Part shown: piece by piece, positions 1 through 8,404 of the stretch
Numbering within the stretch: the stretch's first letter is position 1
How the letters are laid out: every line of letters begins with the position of its first letter
Position numbers and translations under genes: made by a program
The notes under the pieces: generated by a model
Seen by the model: only the letters and a program-made list of their open reading frames with translations
The model's database searches: none
What the model was told of the DNA's origin: nothing
Source of the DNA: Acidiferrimicrobium sp. IK
Lineage (GTDB): Bacteria; Actinomycetota; Acidimicrobiia; Acidimicrobiales; Palsa-688
NCBI RefSeq assembly: GCF_025499425.1
Contig: NZ_JAIMCB010000010.1
Coordinates: forward strand, 62,001-126,000
Direction: 5' to 3'
DNA length: 64,000 bases

Positions 1-351
1 AGACCGCTCGACCACGAGGCGTTGCTAACCCTCGCCCGGAAGGTCTGCGCGGCTGCTTACGACGCCGACCCGTCGCGGATGGCGTCGGCGGCGAAGCACT
101 TCAGCGACGCGTTCGGTCGCCATCTACTCGTCGAAACCGTCGCGTTGGGCCGGGTGACCCCCCGTGAGGCTCGCATCTTGAGGAAGGGACAGGAGCGCAT
201 CTGCGCGCTGGCATCTGAGCTGGCCGTCAGCGCCGGGCGGCACTGCCAACGACCGCAGCACGACTGCGAGTCCCGCGCCCAACAGCTGCTGGCCCTGCTC
301 ACCCTCCAGGCGCGAGACGAGCATCACGCCTGGGGAAGCCAAGCAGCGTAA
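1..351 (+). CDS. Partial hypothetical protein (C-terminal part)
   Basis: The reading frame is open from base 1 and ends at TAA 349-351, so only the C-terminal 116 codons are present and the true start lies upstream of the window. The visible part is mostly helical and hydrophilic, with an Arg/Lys-rich stretch (ILRKGQERICALASE) and two C-terminal cysteines. I do not recognise a family. It is followed 14 nt later by the NHL protein gene on the same strand, which has its own purine-rich ribosome binding site (GGACGGAGG, 352-360), so the two may be cotranscribed. Confidence 0.55.
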   Translation, partial: RPLDHEALLTLARKVCAAAYDADPSRMASAAKHFSDAFGRHLLVETVALGRVTPREARILRKGQERICALASELAVSAGRHCQRPQHDCESRAQQLLALLTLQARDEHHAWGSQAA

Positions 352-365
352 GGACGGAGGACGGC

Positions 366-1424
366 ATGGTCGCACTGTTCACCAATCTGCACTGGAGGCA
401 GCCTGAGATCGCCTCGCTGCGCGAGCGGACTCAGCCGGAGCCGGACATCCCGATACCGGTGATCGCCTGCCACCCCCTCTTCAGCTTCGAAGGGCGCCCC
501 GGCGGTATCGCGGTCGGCCCTGATCGCACGATCTACGTCAGCGACCCCCAAGCCTCGGCCATCTGGCGAGTCGACCCGGGCGGCGACACGGAGCGCTACA
601 GCCCGCCGCCGGCGTCCGGCCAGTCCGCGTCCGACCAATCTGCGTCCGACCAGTCCGCGTCCGACCAGGGCCGCCTGTTCGGGCCGGCCGGGATCGCCCT
701 CCGAGCGGATGGTTCGCTGGTCGTGGCCGACCCCAGCCGTCACCGGATATCGCTGGTCGGGCCCGACCGGTCGGTGCGGGTGCTCGCGGGTGGGTTGAGC
801 GGCTACCGGGACGGGACCGCCGGCGAGGCCATGTTCCACGTTCCCATGGACGTGGCGGTGGCGCCGGACGGCACCTGTTACGTCGCGGACACCGGCAACC
901 ACCGGATACGAGCAATCTCCCCAGAGGGAGAGGTGACCACCCTGGCCGGGTCGATCTACGACTTCGGCGACGGCCTGGGGCCCCACGCCCGGTTCCGTGT
1001 ACCCGGGTCCGTCGATGTCGACGCTGAGGGCGTCTGCTACGTCGCCGACACGGGCAACAACGCCATCCGGAGGCTGTGGCCCGACGGCACTGTCGCCACG
1101 CTCGCCGGCGGACCGGTCGGCGGGGACCGCGACGGCGCCGGGCGCGCCGCCAGCCTGCGCTGGCCCGGCGGCGTCGCGGCAGCAACGGACGGATCGATCT
1201 GGGTGGCGGACTTCGGCAACGGGTCCCTGCGCCACCTAAGCGCCATCGGCGAGACGGCGACGGTGTTCAAGATCTCAGGGCTGGGATACCCGACCGCCGT
1301 CGCCGCCCTCGCTGATGGCGGCGTGGTCGTGGCCGGGTTCTCGTCGAGCGGCGACTCCCATACGGCGTGCGTCATGGTCCACCGAGCCGACCGACTCGCG
1401 GCACCGCTCGGCTCCTCCCGATAG
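366..1424 (+). CDS. NHL-repeat beta-propeller protein
   Basis: A 352-aa protein with repeated NHL signatures of the form G-hydrophobic-A-v-x-P-D-G-x-x-Y-V-A-D-x-x-N-x-x-I-R: clear blades around residues 48-70, 110-130, 158-182 and 216-238 and weaker ones at the C-terminus. NHL propellers are usually protein or ligand interaction platforms, and no catalytic site is visible. There is no signal peptide, so a cytoplasmic location is expected. Between the first two blades lies a short hydrophilic insert made of three SASDQ units encoded by an exact 15-nt tandem repeat. The ATG at 366 follows GGACGGAGG at good spacing. The biological role is unknown. Confidence 0.8.
   Translation: MVALFTNLHWRQPEIASLRERTQPEPDIPIPVIACHPLFSFEGRPGGIAVGPDRTIYVSDPQASAIWRVDPGGDTERYSPPPASGQSASDQSASDQSASDQGRLFGPAGIALRADGSLVVADPSRHRISLVGPDRSVRVLAGGLSGYRDGTAGEAMFHVPMDVAVAPDGTCYVADTGNHRIRAISPEGEVTTLAGSIYDFGDGLGPHARFRVPGSVDVDAEGVCYVADTGNNAIRRLWPDGTVATLAGGPVGGDRDGAGRAASLRWPGGVAAATDGSIWVADFGNGSLRHLSAIGETATVFKISGLGYPTAVAALADGGVVVAGFSSSGDSHTACVMVHRADRLAAPLGSSR
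624..668 (+). repeat. 15-nt tandem repeat inside the NHL gene (3 copies)
   Basis: Three consecutive 15-nt units (TCCGCGTCCGACCAG type, 624-638, 639-653, 654-668) differ at one or two positions and encode Ser-Ala-Ser-Asp-Gln three times. Because the unit is a multiple of three, copy number can change without breaking the frame. It lies in a predicted loop between propeller blades. Confidence 0.85.
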
Positions 1425-1453
1425 GCGCCTGACCAGCACTTCACCTCTCGGCG

Positions 1454-1471
1454 GGGCCTCCTGCGAGGCCC
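1454..1471 (+). terminator. GC-rich hairpin after the NHL gene
   Basis: A 7-bp stem (GGGCCTC/GAGGCCC type) with a 4-nt CTGC loop, 30 nt after the NHL stop codon and 30 nt before the tRNA gene. There is no clear T tract, so it is either a weak intrinsic terminator or a structured spacer. Confidence 0.35.
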
Positions 1472-1500
1472 GGCCCCGTCGGCTACCCTTGGCCTTCCGA

Positions 1501-1592
1501 GGAGAGGTGCGAGAGCGGCCGAATCGGACTCACTGCTAATGAGTTGGCTTGGGAAACTGGGCCCGAGGGTTCAAATCCCTCCCTCTCCGCCA
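1501..1592 (+). tRNA. tRNA-Ser (GCT), CCA encoded
   Basis: A 92-nt class II tRNA. The acceptor stem GGAGAGG (1501-1507) pairs with CCTCTCC (1582-1588), the discriminator base is G (1589) and CCA is encoded (1590-1592). The anticodon stem ACTCA/TGAGT encloses the loop CTGCTAA, giving anticodon GCT (1535-1537), which reads AGC/AGU serine codons. A long variable arm typical of tRNA-Ser and a T loop within GGTTCAAATCC are present. A likely terminator hairpin follows. Confidence 0.95.
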
Positions 1593-1619
1593 AGGTGCCG
1601 CCGGTAGGCACCGCCTGAC

Positions 1620-1650
1620 AGAAGTCCTGGCCACAACGGCCGGGCTTCTT
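1620..1650 (+). terminator. Terminator hairpin after tRNA-Ser
   Basis: AGAAGTCC pairs with GGGCTTCT (one G-T pair) and, after a bulged T, GGCC pairs with GGCC around the loop ACAAC. The hairpin begins 27 nt after the tRNA 3' end and runs into TTCC. It probably ends the tRNA transcript. Confidence 0.6.
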
Positions 1651-1821
1651 CCTGGGTCGGTTCGGCGTCCTGGGGTCGGCTTGTGGGTCGCGGGGTCCGC
1701 CAGGCTCGGGGCCTCGGCTTGGTCCGGCTCGACCCGGCCATAACCGGTGCGGCCACAGCCGTGCTAGGGGCGTGTCAGACTGAACAGCCCTCCCCGTGAC
1801 CGCCTCTCCCCCCGACTCGCC

Positions 1822-3516
1822 ATGACCCGCCAGATCCGACTCCGCCCCTGGCAGAAGGCTGCGCTGGAGCGCTTTCGCAGCTCCGGGCGACCCGACTTCC
1901 TGGCCGTGGCGACGCCCGGCGCCGGCAAGACGACCTTCGCGTTGACCGCGGCGCTGGGCGAGATGGCCACCCCCGGCGGCCCCCGCCGTCTCATCGTGGT
2001 CGCCCCCACCGCCCACCTGAAGGTCCAGTGGGCGCGGGCCGCGGCCAGCTTCGGCATCCATCTCGAGCCGACCTGGGCGGCGGCAGACGGTGCCCTCCCC
2101 GCGGACATGCACGGCATCGTGACCACCTATCAACAGGTGGCGACCAGCGCCCGGGTGCTCGCCGGGCTGGCCACCGACGCGATGGTCATCTTCGACGAGA
2201 TCCACCATGCTGGCGACGACCGGGCCTGGGGTGATGCGATACGTACCGCCTTCGGGCCGTCCCGGCGGCGGCTGTCGCTTTCTGGGACACCGTTTCGTTC
2301 TGACACCCTGGCCATCCCTTTCATCACCTACGCGCTCGAAGAGGCCCGCCCCGACTTCGAGTACGGCTACGGCGCAGCCCTGGCCGACGGCCGCGTCGTG
2401 CGACCGGTGTACTTCCCGCGCACCGGAGGGCAGATGGAGTGGAGCGCCCCCGACGGCGCGGTGGTGTCGGCCACCTTCGATGACGCTCTCGACCAGGTTC
2501 GGGCCAACCAGCGGCTGCGCACCGCTTTGTCACTCGAGGGCGACTGGCTGCCGACGGTGCTGCGCTCGGCCCACGATCGCCTGACCGACATCCGCCGCAC
2601 CCACCCCGATGCCGGCGGCCTGGTCATCGCCACCGACCAGGACCACGCCAAGGGCATCGCCGACGCGCTGGCCTGGCGGCATTCGGTCCGCCCGGTGATC
2701 GCCACCTCCGACGATCCGTCGGCATCGGCTCGCATCGCCCGCTTCGCGGCGTCCGATGAGCCGTGGCTGGTCGCGGTGCGCATGGTGTCGGAGGGCGTAG
2801 ATATTCCCCGCCTCCGGGTCGGGGTGTACGCCACCACGACCACAACCGAGCTGTTCTTCCGCCAGGCGGTAGGACGCTTCGTGCGCTGGACGCGCGGCGT
2901 GCCAGCCCAGCGCAGCTACCTGTACATCCCCGACGACGCCCGCCTGCGGGCCCGGGCGTTCCAGATCGCCGAGGTCCGGCGCCACAGCCTGCGGCCGCCA
3001 TCGGAAAAGGAGGAGACGCCGATAGACCCCGCTGCACTCGACGAGCTACCCGCCACCAACCGGGAGGCCGGGGACGACCAGCTCTCGCTGTTCGCGGTGA
3101 TCTCCGCAGTGGCGACCGACACCGACACCCACGGCCACGACGAGATGCACGGCGAGTCGGGATCCGACGGGGCGCTAGACGGCGCCGACGACGGCCCTAC
3201 CGACGTCGAAGAGGACGACCCCAGCCTGCTCGTCGCCCTGCCGGCGCTGGCCACGCTTCACGCGACGTCGCCTGGCGCCGGCGGCGACCTCGTCGGGCCC
3301 GACGGCACGGTGATGACCCGCCGGGAGCACAAGGCCAAACTCCGGGAGGCCAACGCCGAGCTGGCCCGCGCCCTCGTCCACCGGACCGGGTGGCCGCACG
3401 CCAAGGTCAACGCCGAGCTCAACCGCCTGGCGGGGGTGCGCCGGATCACCGAGGCCACCGCCGAGCAGCTCCAGCGGCGCCTGACTCACGCCGAGCGGTG
3501 GTACGCGAGGGTCTAG
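1822..3516 (+). CDS. DEAD/DEAH-box superfamily 2 helicase
   Basis: A 564-aa SF2 nucleic-acid-dependent ATPase. The Walker A motif is ATPGAGKT (residues about 30-38), Walker B is DEIH (125-128), motif III is SGT (154-156), and a motif VI of the form QAVGRFVRW sits in the second RecA lobe near residue 345. The C-terminal 170 residues contain an acidic low-complexity stretch and then a basic helical tail, which are not family hallmarks. The layout resembles stand-alone restriction-type or ERCC3-like helicases, but no nuclease or methyltransferase lies nearby, so the substrate cannot be named. ATG at 1822 is the first start in frame with the conserved region. It is convergent with upp. Confidence 0.85.
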   Translation: MTRQIRLRPWQKAALERFRSSGRPDFLAVATPGAGKTTFALTAALGEMATPGGPRRLIVVAPTAHLKVQWARAAASFGIHLEPTWAAADGALPADMHGIVTTYQQVATSARVLAGLATDAMVIFDEIHHAGDDRAWGDAIRTAFGPSRRRLSLSGTPFRSDTLAIPFITYALEEARPDFEYGYGAALADGRVVRPVYFPRTGGQMEWSAPDGAVVSATFDDALDQVRANQRLRTALSLEGDWLPTVLRSAHDRLTDIRRTHPDAGGLVIATDQDHAKGIADALAWRHSVRPVIATSDDPSASARIARFAASDEPWLVAVRMVSEGVDIPRLRVGVYATTTTTELFFRQAVGRFVRWTRGVPAQRSYLYIPDDARLRARAFQIAEVRRHSLRPPSEKEETPIDPAALDELPATNREAGDDQLSLFAVISAVATDTDTHGHDEMHGESGSDGALDGADDGPTDVEEDDPSLLVALPALATLHATSPGAGGDLVGPDGTVMTRREHKAKLREANAELARALVHRTGWPHAKVNAELNRLAGVRRITEATAEQLQRRLTHAERWYARV

Positions 3517-3562
3517 ACATCCCACCGGGCCAACTCGTCAAGCGGCGGATTGGAGGCGGTGA

Positions 3563-3575
3563 GCCCCGCCGGGGC
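3563..3575. terminator. Small GC hairpin between helicase and upp
   Basis: GCCCC-GCC-GGGGC forms a 5-bp stem with a 3-nt loop in the 134-nt gap between two convergent genes. It lacks a T tract. The rest of the gap shows no gene. Confidence 0.3.
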
Positions 3576-3650
3576 GAGACCCGAGGGTCGGTTCGAGGTC
3601 CAGTTGCGCACCGACGGGGGTGGTCAACTGGCCGTCGAATCCGGGCGCGG

Positions 3651-4295
3651 TCACGACGGCGGCGGCCCGAACAGCCGGTCACCGGCGTCACCGAGGCCGG
3701 GGACGATGTAGCCGCGCTCGTCGAGCTCGTCGTCGACGGCCACGCAGGTGACCGGGACGTCGGGGTGGGCGTCGTGGAAGCGGGCCAGTCCGGGAGCCGA
3801 CGCCAGGAGGCACAGCGCGTCGATCCGCGCCGGCCGGCGGGAGGCGACCAGGTCGACGGCGTGGGCCAAGGACCCGCCGGTGGCGAGCATCGGGTCGCAC
3901 ACCGCGACCCGCTTGCCCGACAGGTCGTCGGGCAGGCCGTCGAGGTAGGTGACCGCGTCGAGAGTCGTCTCGTCGCGGCGCATGCCTAGGTGGGCCACCT
4001 CGGTGTGGGGGACGACCATCTGCACCCCCTCGACCATGCCGAGGCCGGCCCGGAGGATCGGCACGACCAGGAGGTGGCCGGTCACCGACCGGGCGTTAGC
4101 CGCCCCGATCGGCGTGATCACCTCGATCGGGACCGTCTCGAGACCCCTGAAGGCTTCGTAGGCCACGAACACCGACAGCTCCCGGGCCAACGTGCGGAAG
4201 ACATCGCTCGGCGTGCGGGCGTCACGCAACGCCCCGACCCGGTGAGCCACCACCGGGTGCTCGACCACTGTCACGCGCCGCTGTTGCGAGGTCAT
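3651..4295 (-). CDS. upp: Uracil phosphoribosyltransferase
   Basis: This enzyme makes UMP from uracil and PRPP in pyrimidine salvage. The protein of 214 aa matches the usual 208-210 aa. The PRPP-binding loop DPMLATGGS is at about residues 134-142, PILRAGLGM is the conserved upstream segment, and the C-terminus carries the expected GDAGDRLFG. An upstream in-frame start at 4322 would add nine residues unlike the family, so ATG at 4295 was chosen. A CACAAT hexamer 6 nt before this ATG could be the -10 of a leaderless transcript. No uracil transporter is adjacent. Confidence 0.93.
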   Translation of the reverse strand: MTSQQRRVTVVEHPVVAHRVGALRDARTPSDVFRTLARELSVFVAYEAFRGLETVPIEVITPIGAANARSVTGHLLVVPILRAGLGMVEGVQMVVPHTEVAHLGMRRDETTLDAVTYLDGLPDDLSGKRVAVCDPMLATGGSLAHAVDLVASRRPARIDALCLLASAPGLARFHDAHPDVPVTCVAVDDELDERGYIVPGLGDAGDRLFGPPPS

Positions 4296-4339
4296 CCGCC
4301 AATTGTGGCCGGTCAGCGCCACCCGGGCCGGCGAGCGGG

Positions 4340-5122
4340 TCAGGCGCCTTCCGGCTTGCGGTTGACCAGCCAGGAGCGGGCCTGGTCCCGGGGCCGCACC
4401 ACCACGTTGTCGATGTCGACGTGCGCCGGACGAGTGGCCACGAATGCGACAATCTCCGCGATGTCGTCGGCGCTCAGCGGGGTCACGCCCCGGTAGACCG
4501 CGTCGGCTCTCTCCCGGTCGCCGCCGAAGCGGACCTCGGAGAAGTCGGTGCGCACCATGCCCGGGTCGATCTGGGTGACCCGCACCGGCTGGCCGATCAT
4601 CTCGAGGCGGAGCACGTCCATGACGGCCCGGCTGGCGTGCTTGGCCGCGTTGTAACCGGCACCGCCTTGGTAGGGCTCGAAGGCCGCGATCGACCCGATG
4701 CCCACCACCAGCCCGTTACCCGACGCCAGCAGGGCCGGCAGCAGCGCCCGGGTCACCCGCATCGTGCCGAGCACATTGGTCTCGTACATCCAGCGCCAGT
4801 CGTCCTCCACCGCAGCGCTGAGCGGGTCGAGACCCTTGGCGCCGCCGGCGTTGTTGACCAGCACCCGCACCTCGGGGACCTCGGCGCAGAAGGCGTCCAC
4901 GGACCCCTGGTCGGTGACGTCGAGGGGCAGCGCGCGAGCCTTGGCGCCGAGCGGCCCGGCGACCTGCTCGAGGCGGTCCAGGCGCCGGGCGCCGAGGACA
5001 ACGTCGAAGCCAGCCGCGACCAGATGGCGGGCCGTCGCGGCTCCGATGCCGCTGGAGGCCCCGGTGACCACTGCGACACCCCGGCTCGGGGTCTCCGGCG
5101 GAGTCGGGATGGGGTCGTTCAC
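4340..5122 (-). CDS. Short-chain dehydrogenase/reductase
   Basis: A 260-aa NAD(P)-dependent oxidoreductase of the classical SDR type. The cofactor motif TGASSGIG is near the N-terminus, followed by NNAG and the catalytic YNAAK with an upstream serine. Similarity to YdfG-like 3-hydroxy acid (serine) dehydrogenases is suggested by the NPGM/DPGMVRTDFSEVRF segment, but the substrate is not proven. The GTG at 5122 is preceded by AGGAG at 6-nt spacing, which fixes the start; the open frame further upstream is antisense to the next genes. It follows upp on the same strand 44 nt upstream. Confidence 0.88.
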   Translation of the reverse strand: MNDPIPTPPETPSRGVAVVTGASSGIGAATARHLVAAGFDVVLGARRLDRLEQVAGPLGAKARALPLDVTDQGSVDAFCAEVPEVRVLVNNAGGAKGLDPLSAAVEDDWRWMYETNVLGTMRVTRALLPALLASGNGLVVGIGSIAAFEPYQGGAGYNAAKHASRAVMDVLRLEMIGQPVRVTQIDPGMVRTDFSEVRFGGDRERADAVYRGVTPLSADDIAEIVAFVATRPAHVDIDNVVVRPRDQARSWLVNRKPEGA

Positions 5123-5170
5123 GGTTAGCTCCTCAGGGGTGGGTCCGGCGACTGACGGGCGGGCCGCCGG

Positions 5171-5224
5171 CGGGCTGGCGCCGGCGGGCTGGCGCCGGCG
5201 GGTTGGCGCCGGCGGGTTCGCCGG
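5171..5224 (+). repeat. 14-nt tandem repeat, about 3.8 copies
   Basis: Units CGGGCTGGCGCCGG at 5171-5184 and 5185-5198, CGGGTTGGCGCCGG at 5199-5212 and a partial copy to 5224. Each unit contains the palindrome GGCGCC. The repeat fills the spacer between the divergent SDR gene and the small gene at 5268, just upstream of the latter's -10 element. Confidence 0.8.
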
Positions 5225-5254
5225 AACGGTAATGCCCGACTCCAGGCCCCGGCC

Positions 5255-5260
5255 TACACT
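5255..5260 (+). promoter_or_regulatory. Probable -10 element (TACACT), leaderless
   Basis: TACACT ends 7 nt before the GTG start at 5268, the spacing expected if transcription starts at or next to the start codon. No Shine-Dalgarno sequence precedes the GTG and no good -35 is visible. Confidence 0.4.
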
Positions 5261-5267
5261 CTGCGGC

Positions 5268-5627
5268 GTGCCCGGCTTGGGGATCGACGGCGACGACCTG
5301 GTGGTGCGGCTCTCACGGTGGGAGAAGTTCTGGGCCTTCCACGGCGAGGTGCGCGTCCCGCTCAGCGCGGTGCGGGCAGTGGCCGTCGCCGAACGCCCGT
5401 GGTCCGAGCTGCGAGGTTGGAGGTCGACAGGCACCGGGTTCCCTGGCGTCGGCGCGCTCGGCACCCGACGCCACGGCGCCGGGCGCGACTTCGTGGCGCT
5501 GCGCAAGACCGGACCCGCGGTGCAAGTCGACCTCAACGGCAACGCGTTCGAGCGCCTGGTCGTCTCCGCCGCCGACGCCCCCGCGGTCGTGTCGGAGATC
5601 GCCACGGCGGCAGGAATCGGGCACTGA
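5268..5627 (+). CDS. Small hypothetical protein (PH-like fold possible)
   Basis: A 119-aa protein with alternating beta-type segments (DDLVVRLSRWEKFWAFHGEV, VPLSAVRAVAVAE) and a C-terminal helix, reminiscent of small actinobacterial PH-like domain proteins. The region around LGTRRHGAGRDFVALRK resembles those proteins' glycine-rich turn. No signal peptide or membrane segment is seen. The start was chosen at GTG 5268 because of the -10 element 7 nt upstream; the longer open frame upstream is antisense to the SDR. Function unknown. Confidence 0.6.
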   Translation: MPGLGIDGDDLVVRLSRWEKFWAFHGEVRVPLSAVRAVAVAERPWSELRGWRSTGTGFPGVGALGTRRHGAGRDFVALRKTGPAVQVDLNGNAFERLVVSAADAPAVVSEIATAAGIGH

Positions 5628-5689
5628 ACCCCACAGCCGGGATCGAGCCCCGCGTCCCTGCGCCTTCGGCCCCGCCTCGCTGGCTGATC

Positions 5690-5959
5690 GTGCTCGATGC
5701 CGTGGTGTTGGCGGTCGGGTTGACCGTGGCGGGAATCGGGTTCCCAGCGTCGGCGGACAGCGGCTTTGCCGACCGGCTGATGACCGCCATCGGCGCCCGC
5801 ACCAACGGGGGGACAGTGGCTTGCACCATCCCCGGGGACCTCCGTCCCGGCAGGCGATTCGAATGCCACGGCGTCGACGCCTCCGGTGGGTACACGGTGG
5901 AGGTCACGATCCTGGACCGCCGCGACCACTTCCAGCTCGCTTTCGCCCGCGCCGTATAG
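5690..5959 (+). CDS. Small DUF4333-like membrane-anchored protein
   Basis: The frame is open from about 5624 and carries a hydrophobic N-terminal segment (VLDAVVLAVGLTVAGIGF) followed by an external domain with two cysteines in the pattern C-x-x-P ... F-x-C, and a final strand (TVEVTILDRRDHFQLAF), which is like actinobacterial DUF4333 domains. No ATG is available. GTG 5690 gives 89 aa but begins inside the hydrophobic segment; a CTG at 5624 overlapping the upstream stop would add a more natural N-terminus with PRW before the membrane. The start is therefore uncertain. Confidence 0.45.
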   Translation: MLDAVVLAVGLTVAGIGFPASADSGFADRLMTAIGARTNGGTVACTIPGDLRPGRRFECHGVDASGGYTVEVTILDRRDHFQLAFARAV

Positions 5960-5996
5960 AAGCTGGCGCGAACCACGGCCCTGTGCCGAGGTCTGG

Positions 5997-6740
5997 TCAG
6001 CGGCGGGTGGTGGTCTCCAGGTAGGCGGCTACCCGCTCAAGGGTGTCGGTGGCCGCCCACCGCTCCCTCACTGCGTCGTCGATGGCCCGCCGCTCGGCGA
6101 CGCGTTCCAGCACCGAGGACCACAGGTAGGCCTTGGTCATCGCGGTCACCTCCGACGGCATCGCAGCCAGCGCCCCGGCGGCGTCGAGAGCCGCCGCTTC
6201 CAGCGACCCGGCATCCACCACCTCGTCGGCCAGGCCGGCGGCCACCGCAGCATCGTCGGTCCAAAGCCGCCCGGTCCACACTGCTTCTCCGGTGCGCCGG
6301 CCGCAGCGCGCCGCGAGGATCTCGATCGCGGCGACGGGGAACGGCACGCCCACCAGCAGCTCCGACGCCCCGATACGAGCGTCGGTGGCCAGCAGCCGGC
6401 GGTCGCAGGACGCGGCCAGCACCGCCCCGCCGGCGATCGCCGCGCCGTTGACGGCCGCGACCACGGGGAAGCGCGCCCGTACCACCGCCAGGAACGCGTC
6501 CGACAGCGCCGGCAACAGCGCGTCGACGTATTCCGGGCCGCCCTCGACGTACCGGCGCAGATCCACCCCGGCGGAGAAGACCCTGGCGTTGCCGGTGAGT
6601 ACCGCCGCGCCGACGTCCTCGGCCTCCAAATCGGCCAGCGCGGAAGCCAGAGCGACGAGCAGCTCCACGTCCATGGCGTTGACCTTGCCGTGGTCCATAC
6701 GGAGCAGAGCGACGCGACCATGACGCTCCACGTCGATCAT
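5997..6740 (-). CDS. Enoyl-CoA hydratase/isomerase family protein
   Basis: A 247-aa crotonase-fold protein. The oxyanion-hole segments are VFSAGVDLRRY (about residues 57-67) and NGAAIAGGAVLAASCDRR (about 97-114), and the family C-terminal helix is present. The usual second catalytic Glu of hydratases is not evident: the region after the second oxyanion loop reads ASELLVGVPFP, so another crotonase reaction is possible. ATG at 6740 begins MIDVERHGRVALLRMDHGKVNAM, the normal N-terminus; earlier in-frame starts would add unrelated residues. Divergent from the tmsA-like gene. Confidence 0.82.
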   Translation of the reverse strand: MIDVERHGRVALLRMDHGKVNAMDVELLVALASALADLEAEDVGAAVLTGNARVFSAGVDLRRYVEGGPEYVDALLPALSDAFLAVVRARFPVVAAVNGAAIAGGAVLAASCDRRLLATDARIGASELLVGVPFPVAAIEILAARCGRRTGEAVWTGRLWTDDAAVAAGLADEVVDAGSLEAAALDAAGALAAMPSEVTAMTKAYLWSSVLERVAERRAIDDAVRERWAATDTLERVAAYLETTTRR

Positions 6741-6870
6741 GCGGACGGCCTCAAAGCGATGTGCATGCACCGAGTCTGGCGGCGCCGCCGGCCTCGAGCC
6801 ACTCGAAGCGAGGCCGGCAGCCACGACGCCGGCACGGCGTGCTTTTCCCAGCCGATAGCCTCGATTCCCG

Positions 6871-8292
6871 ATGGCGTCCACGGTCCCCTCCGCACCCGCA
6901 TCGTGGGTCGCCTACCGGCATCGAGTCGAGGCGCTCAAGGCCCAGTACGAAGCCATTCCCGCCGGCGACCCGGTCCGCCTGGCGAAGCGGACCTCGAACC
7001 TGTTCCGACCCCGGGCCCGCTCCACCCGGCCCGGACTGGACGTCGCCGCCTTCGACGGAGTGATCGAGGTCGATCCCGACGCCCGCACCGCCGACGTGCA
7101 GGGCATGACGACCTACGAGCACCTGGTCGACGCGACGCTTCGCCACGGGCTGATGCCGCTCGTGGTGCCGCAGCTGAAGACCATCACCCTCGGAGGGGCG
7201 ATCACCGGTCTCGGCATCGAGAGCTCGTCGTGGCGGTCGGGCATGCCGCACGAATCGATGCTCGAGCTGGACATCCTCACCGGCGACGGGCGGATCCTGA
7301 CCGCCACCCCGGACGGGGAGCACGCCGACTTGTTCTTCGGGTTCCCCAACTCATACGGGACGCTCGGGTACGCCCTGCGGGTGAAGATCGAACTGGAGCC
7401 GGTGCGCCCGTTCGTCCACCTCCGCCACGTACGGTTCGAGTCGATCCGCGACCTGGTGCCGGTCCTGTCCGAGGTCTGCGAATCCGGAGCGTTCCACGGG
7501 GAAACGGTGGCGTTCGTGGACGGGGCGGTCTTCGGGCCCGACGAGTGCTACCTGGTGCTCGGCTCCTGGGCCGACACCGCCCCCGAGGTCAGCGATTACA
7601 CCTGGACCGAGATCTACTACCGGTCGATCCAGCACCGATCCGAGGACTGGCTGACGGTCCGCGACTACCTGTGGCGGTGGGACACCGACTGGTTCTGGTG
7701 CTCCCGGGCCTTCGGCGTGCAGCGGCCGTGGGTCCGCCGGCTGCTCGGCCCGTCCCGCCTCCGCTCGGACACGTACTGGAAGATCATGGCCCTCGAGGAC
7801 CGCTACCACGTCAAGGCCCGCATCGACCGCCGCCGGGGTCTGCCCGAACGGGAGAACGTCATCCAGGACATCGAGGTGCCGGTGTCGCGACTGGCCGAGT
7901 TCGTCGAAGGGTTCGAGCGCGAGGTGCCGATCCTCCCGTTCTGGCTGTGCCCGCTGCGGGCCCGCCGGCCCCTGCCCTCGAGCGGTGGTCCCGCACCGGA
8001 GCCGCCCACCTGGGACCTCTACACCATGGACCCCTCCGAGTTGTATGTGAACGTCGGGTTCTGGTCCAGCGTGGCCCTGACCCCCGGCATGGACCCGGCG
8101 CATCACAACCGGTGGGTCGAGGACGAGGTCGAACGGTTGGGCGGGCGCAAGTCGCTGTACTCCACGGCGTTCTACGACGAGGAGCGGTTCTGGCGGCTCT
8201 ACAACGGGCCGGTATACCGCAAGCTGAAAGAGGCCTACGACCCCGGCGGACGGCTCCTCGACTTGTACGCCAAGTGCGTGGCCGGGCGGTGA
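6871..8292 (+). CDS. tmsA: FAD-binding oxidoreductase, TmsA/BfaA type (10-methylene fatty acid reductase)
   Basis: A 473-aa FAD-binding protein of the DHCR24/VAO-like family. The N-terminal FAD domain contains LDVAAFDGVIEVD, DVQGMTTYEHLVDATL and PLVVPQLKTITLGGAITGLG, the signature of the mycobacterial Rv0449c protein. In actinobacteria this enzyme reduces the 10-methylene group made on an oleoyl chain by TmsB, giving 10-methylstearate (tuberculostearate). The gene for the methyltransferase follows directly, 112 nt downstream, which supports the assignment. There is no signal peptide. A TAGCCT hexamer lies 9 nt before the ATG. The assignment rests on family resemblance and gene order; the product lipid is inferred. 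Confidence 0.8.
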   Translation: MASTVPSAPASWVAYRHRVEALKAQYEAIPAGDPVRLAKRTSNLFRPRARSTRPGLDVAAFDGVIEVDPDARTADVQGMTTYEHLVDATLRHGLMPLVVPQLKTITLGGAITGLGIESSSWRSGMPHESMLELDILTGDGRILTATPDGEHADLFFGFPNSYGTLGYALRVKIELEPVRPFVHLRHVRFESIRDLVPVLSEVCESGAFHGETVAFVDGAVFGPDECYLVLGSWADTAPEVSDYTWTEIYYRSIQHRSEDWLTVRDYLWRWDTDWFWCSRAFGVQRPWVRRLLGPSRLRSDTYWKIMALEDRYHVKARIDRRRGLPERENVIQDIEVPVSRLAEFVEGFEREVPILPFWLCPLRARRPLPSSGGPAPEPPTWDLYTMDPSELYVNVGFWSSVALTPGMDPAHHNRWVEDEVERLGGRKSLYSTAFYDEERFWRLYNGPVYRKLKEAYDPGGRLLDLYAKCVAGR

Positions 8293-8404
8293 GGGTGCTG
8301 CCGTCCTGCTCGCGACCGGCTCGCTCGCTGCGGCCTTCCCTGCCGTCTAGCTCGCTGCCGTCGTCGTCATCGGTGTTGCCGCCGTCTCACAGGAGGACCT
8401 TTCG

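Noticed and set aside
5122..5929. Extended SDR N-terminus to 5929
   Set aside because: The added residues lie opposite the small genes at 5268 and 5690; GTG 5122 has a clear ribosome binding site.
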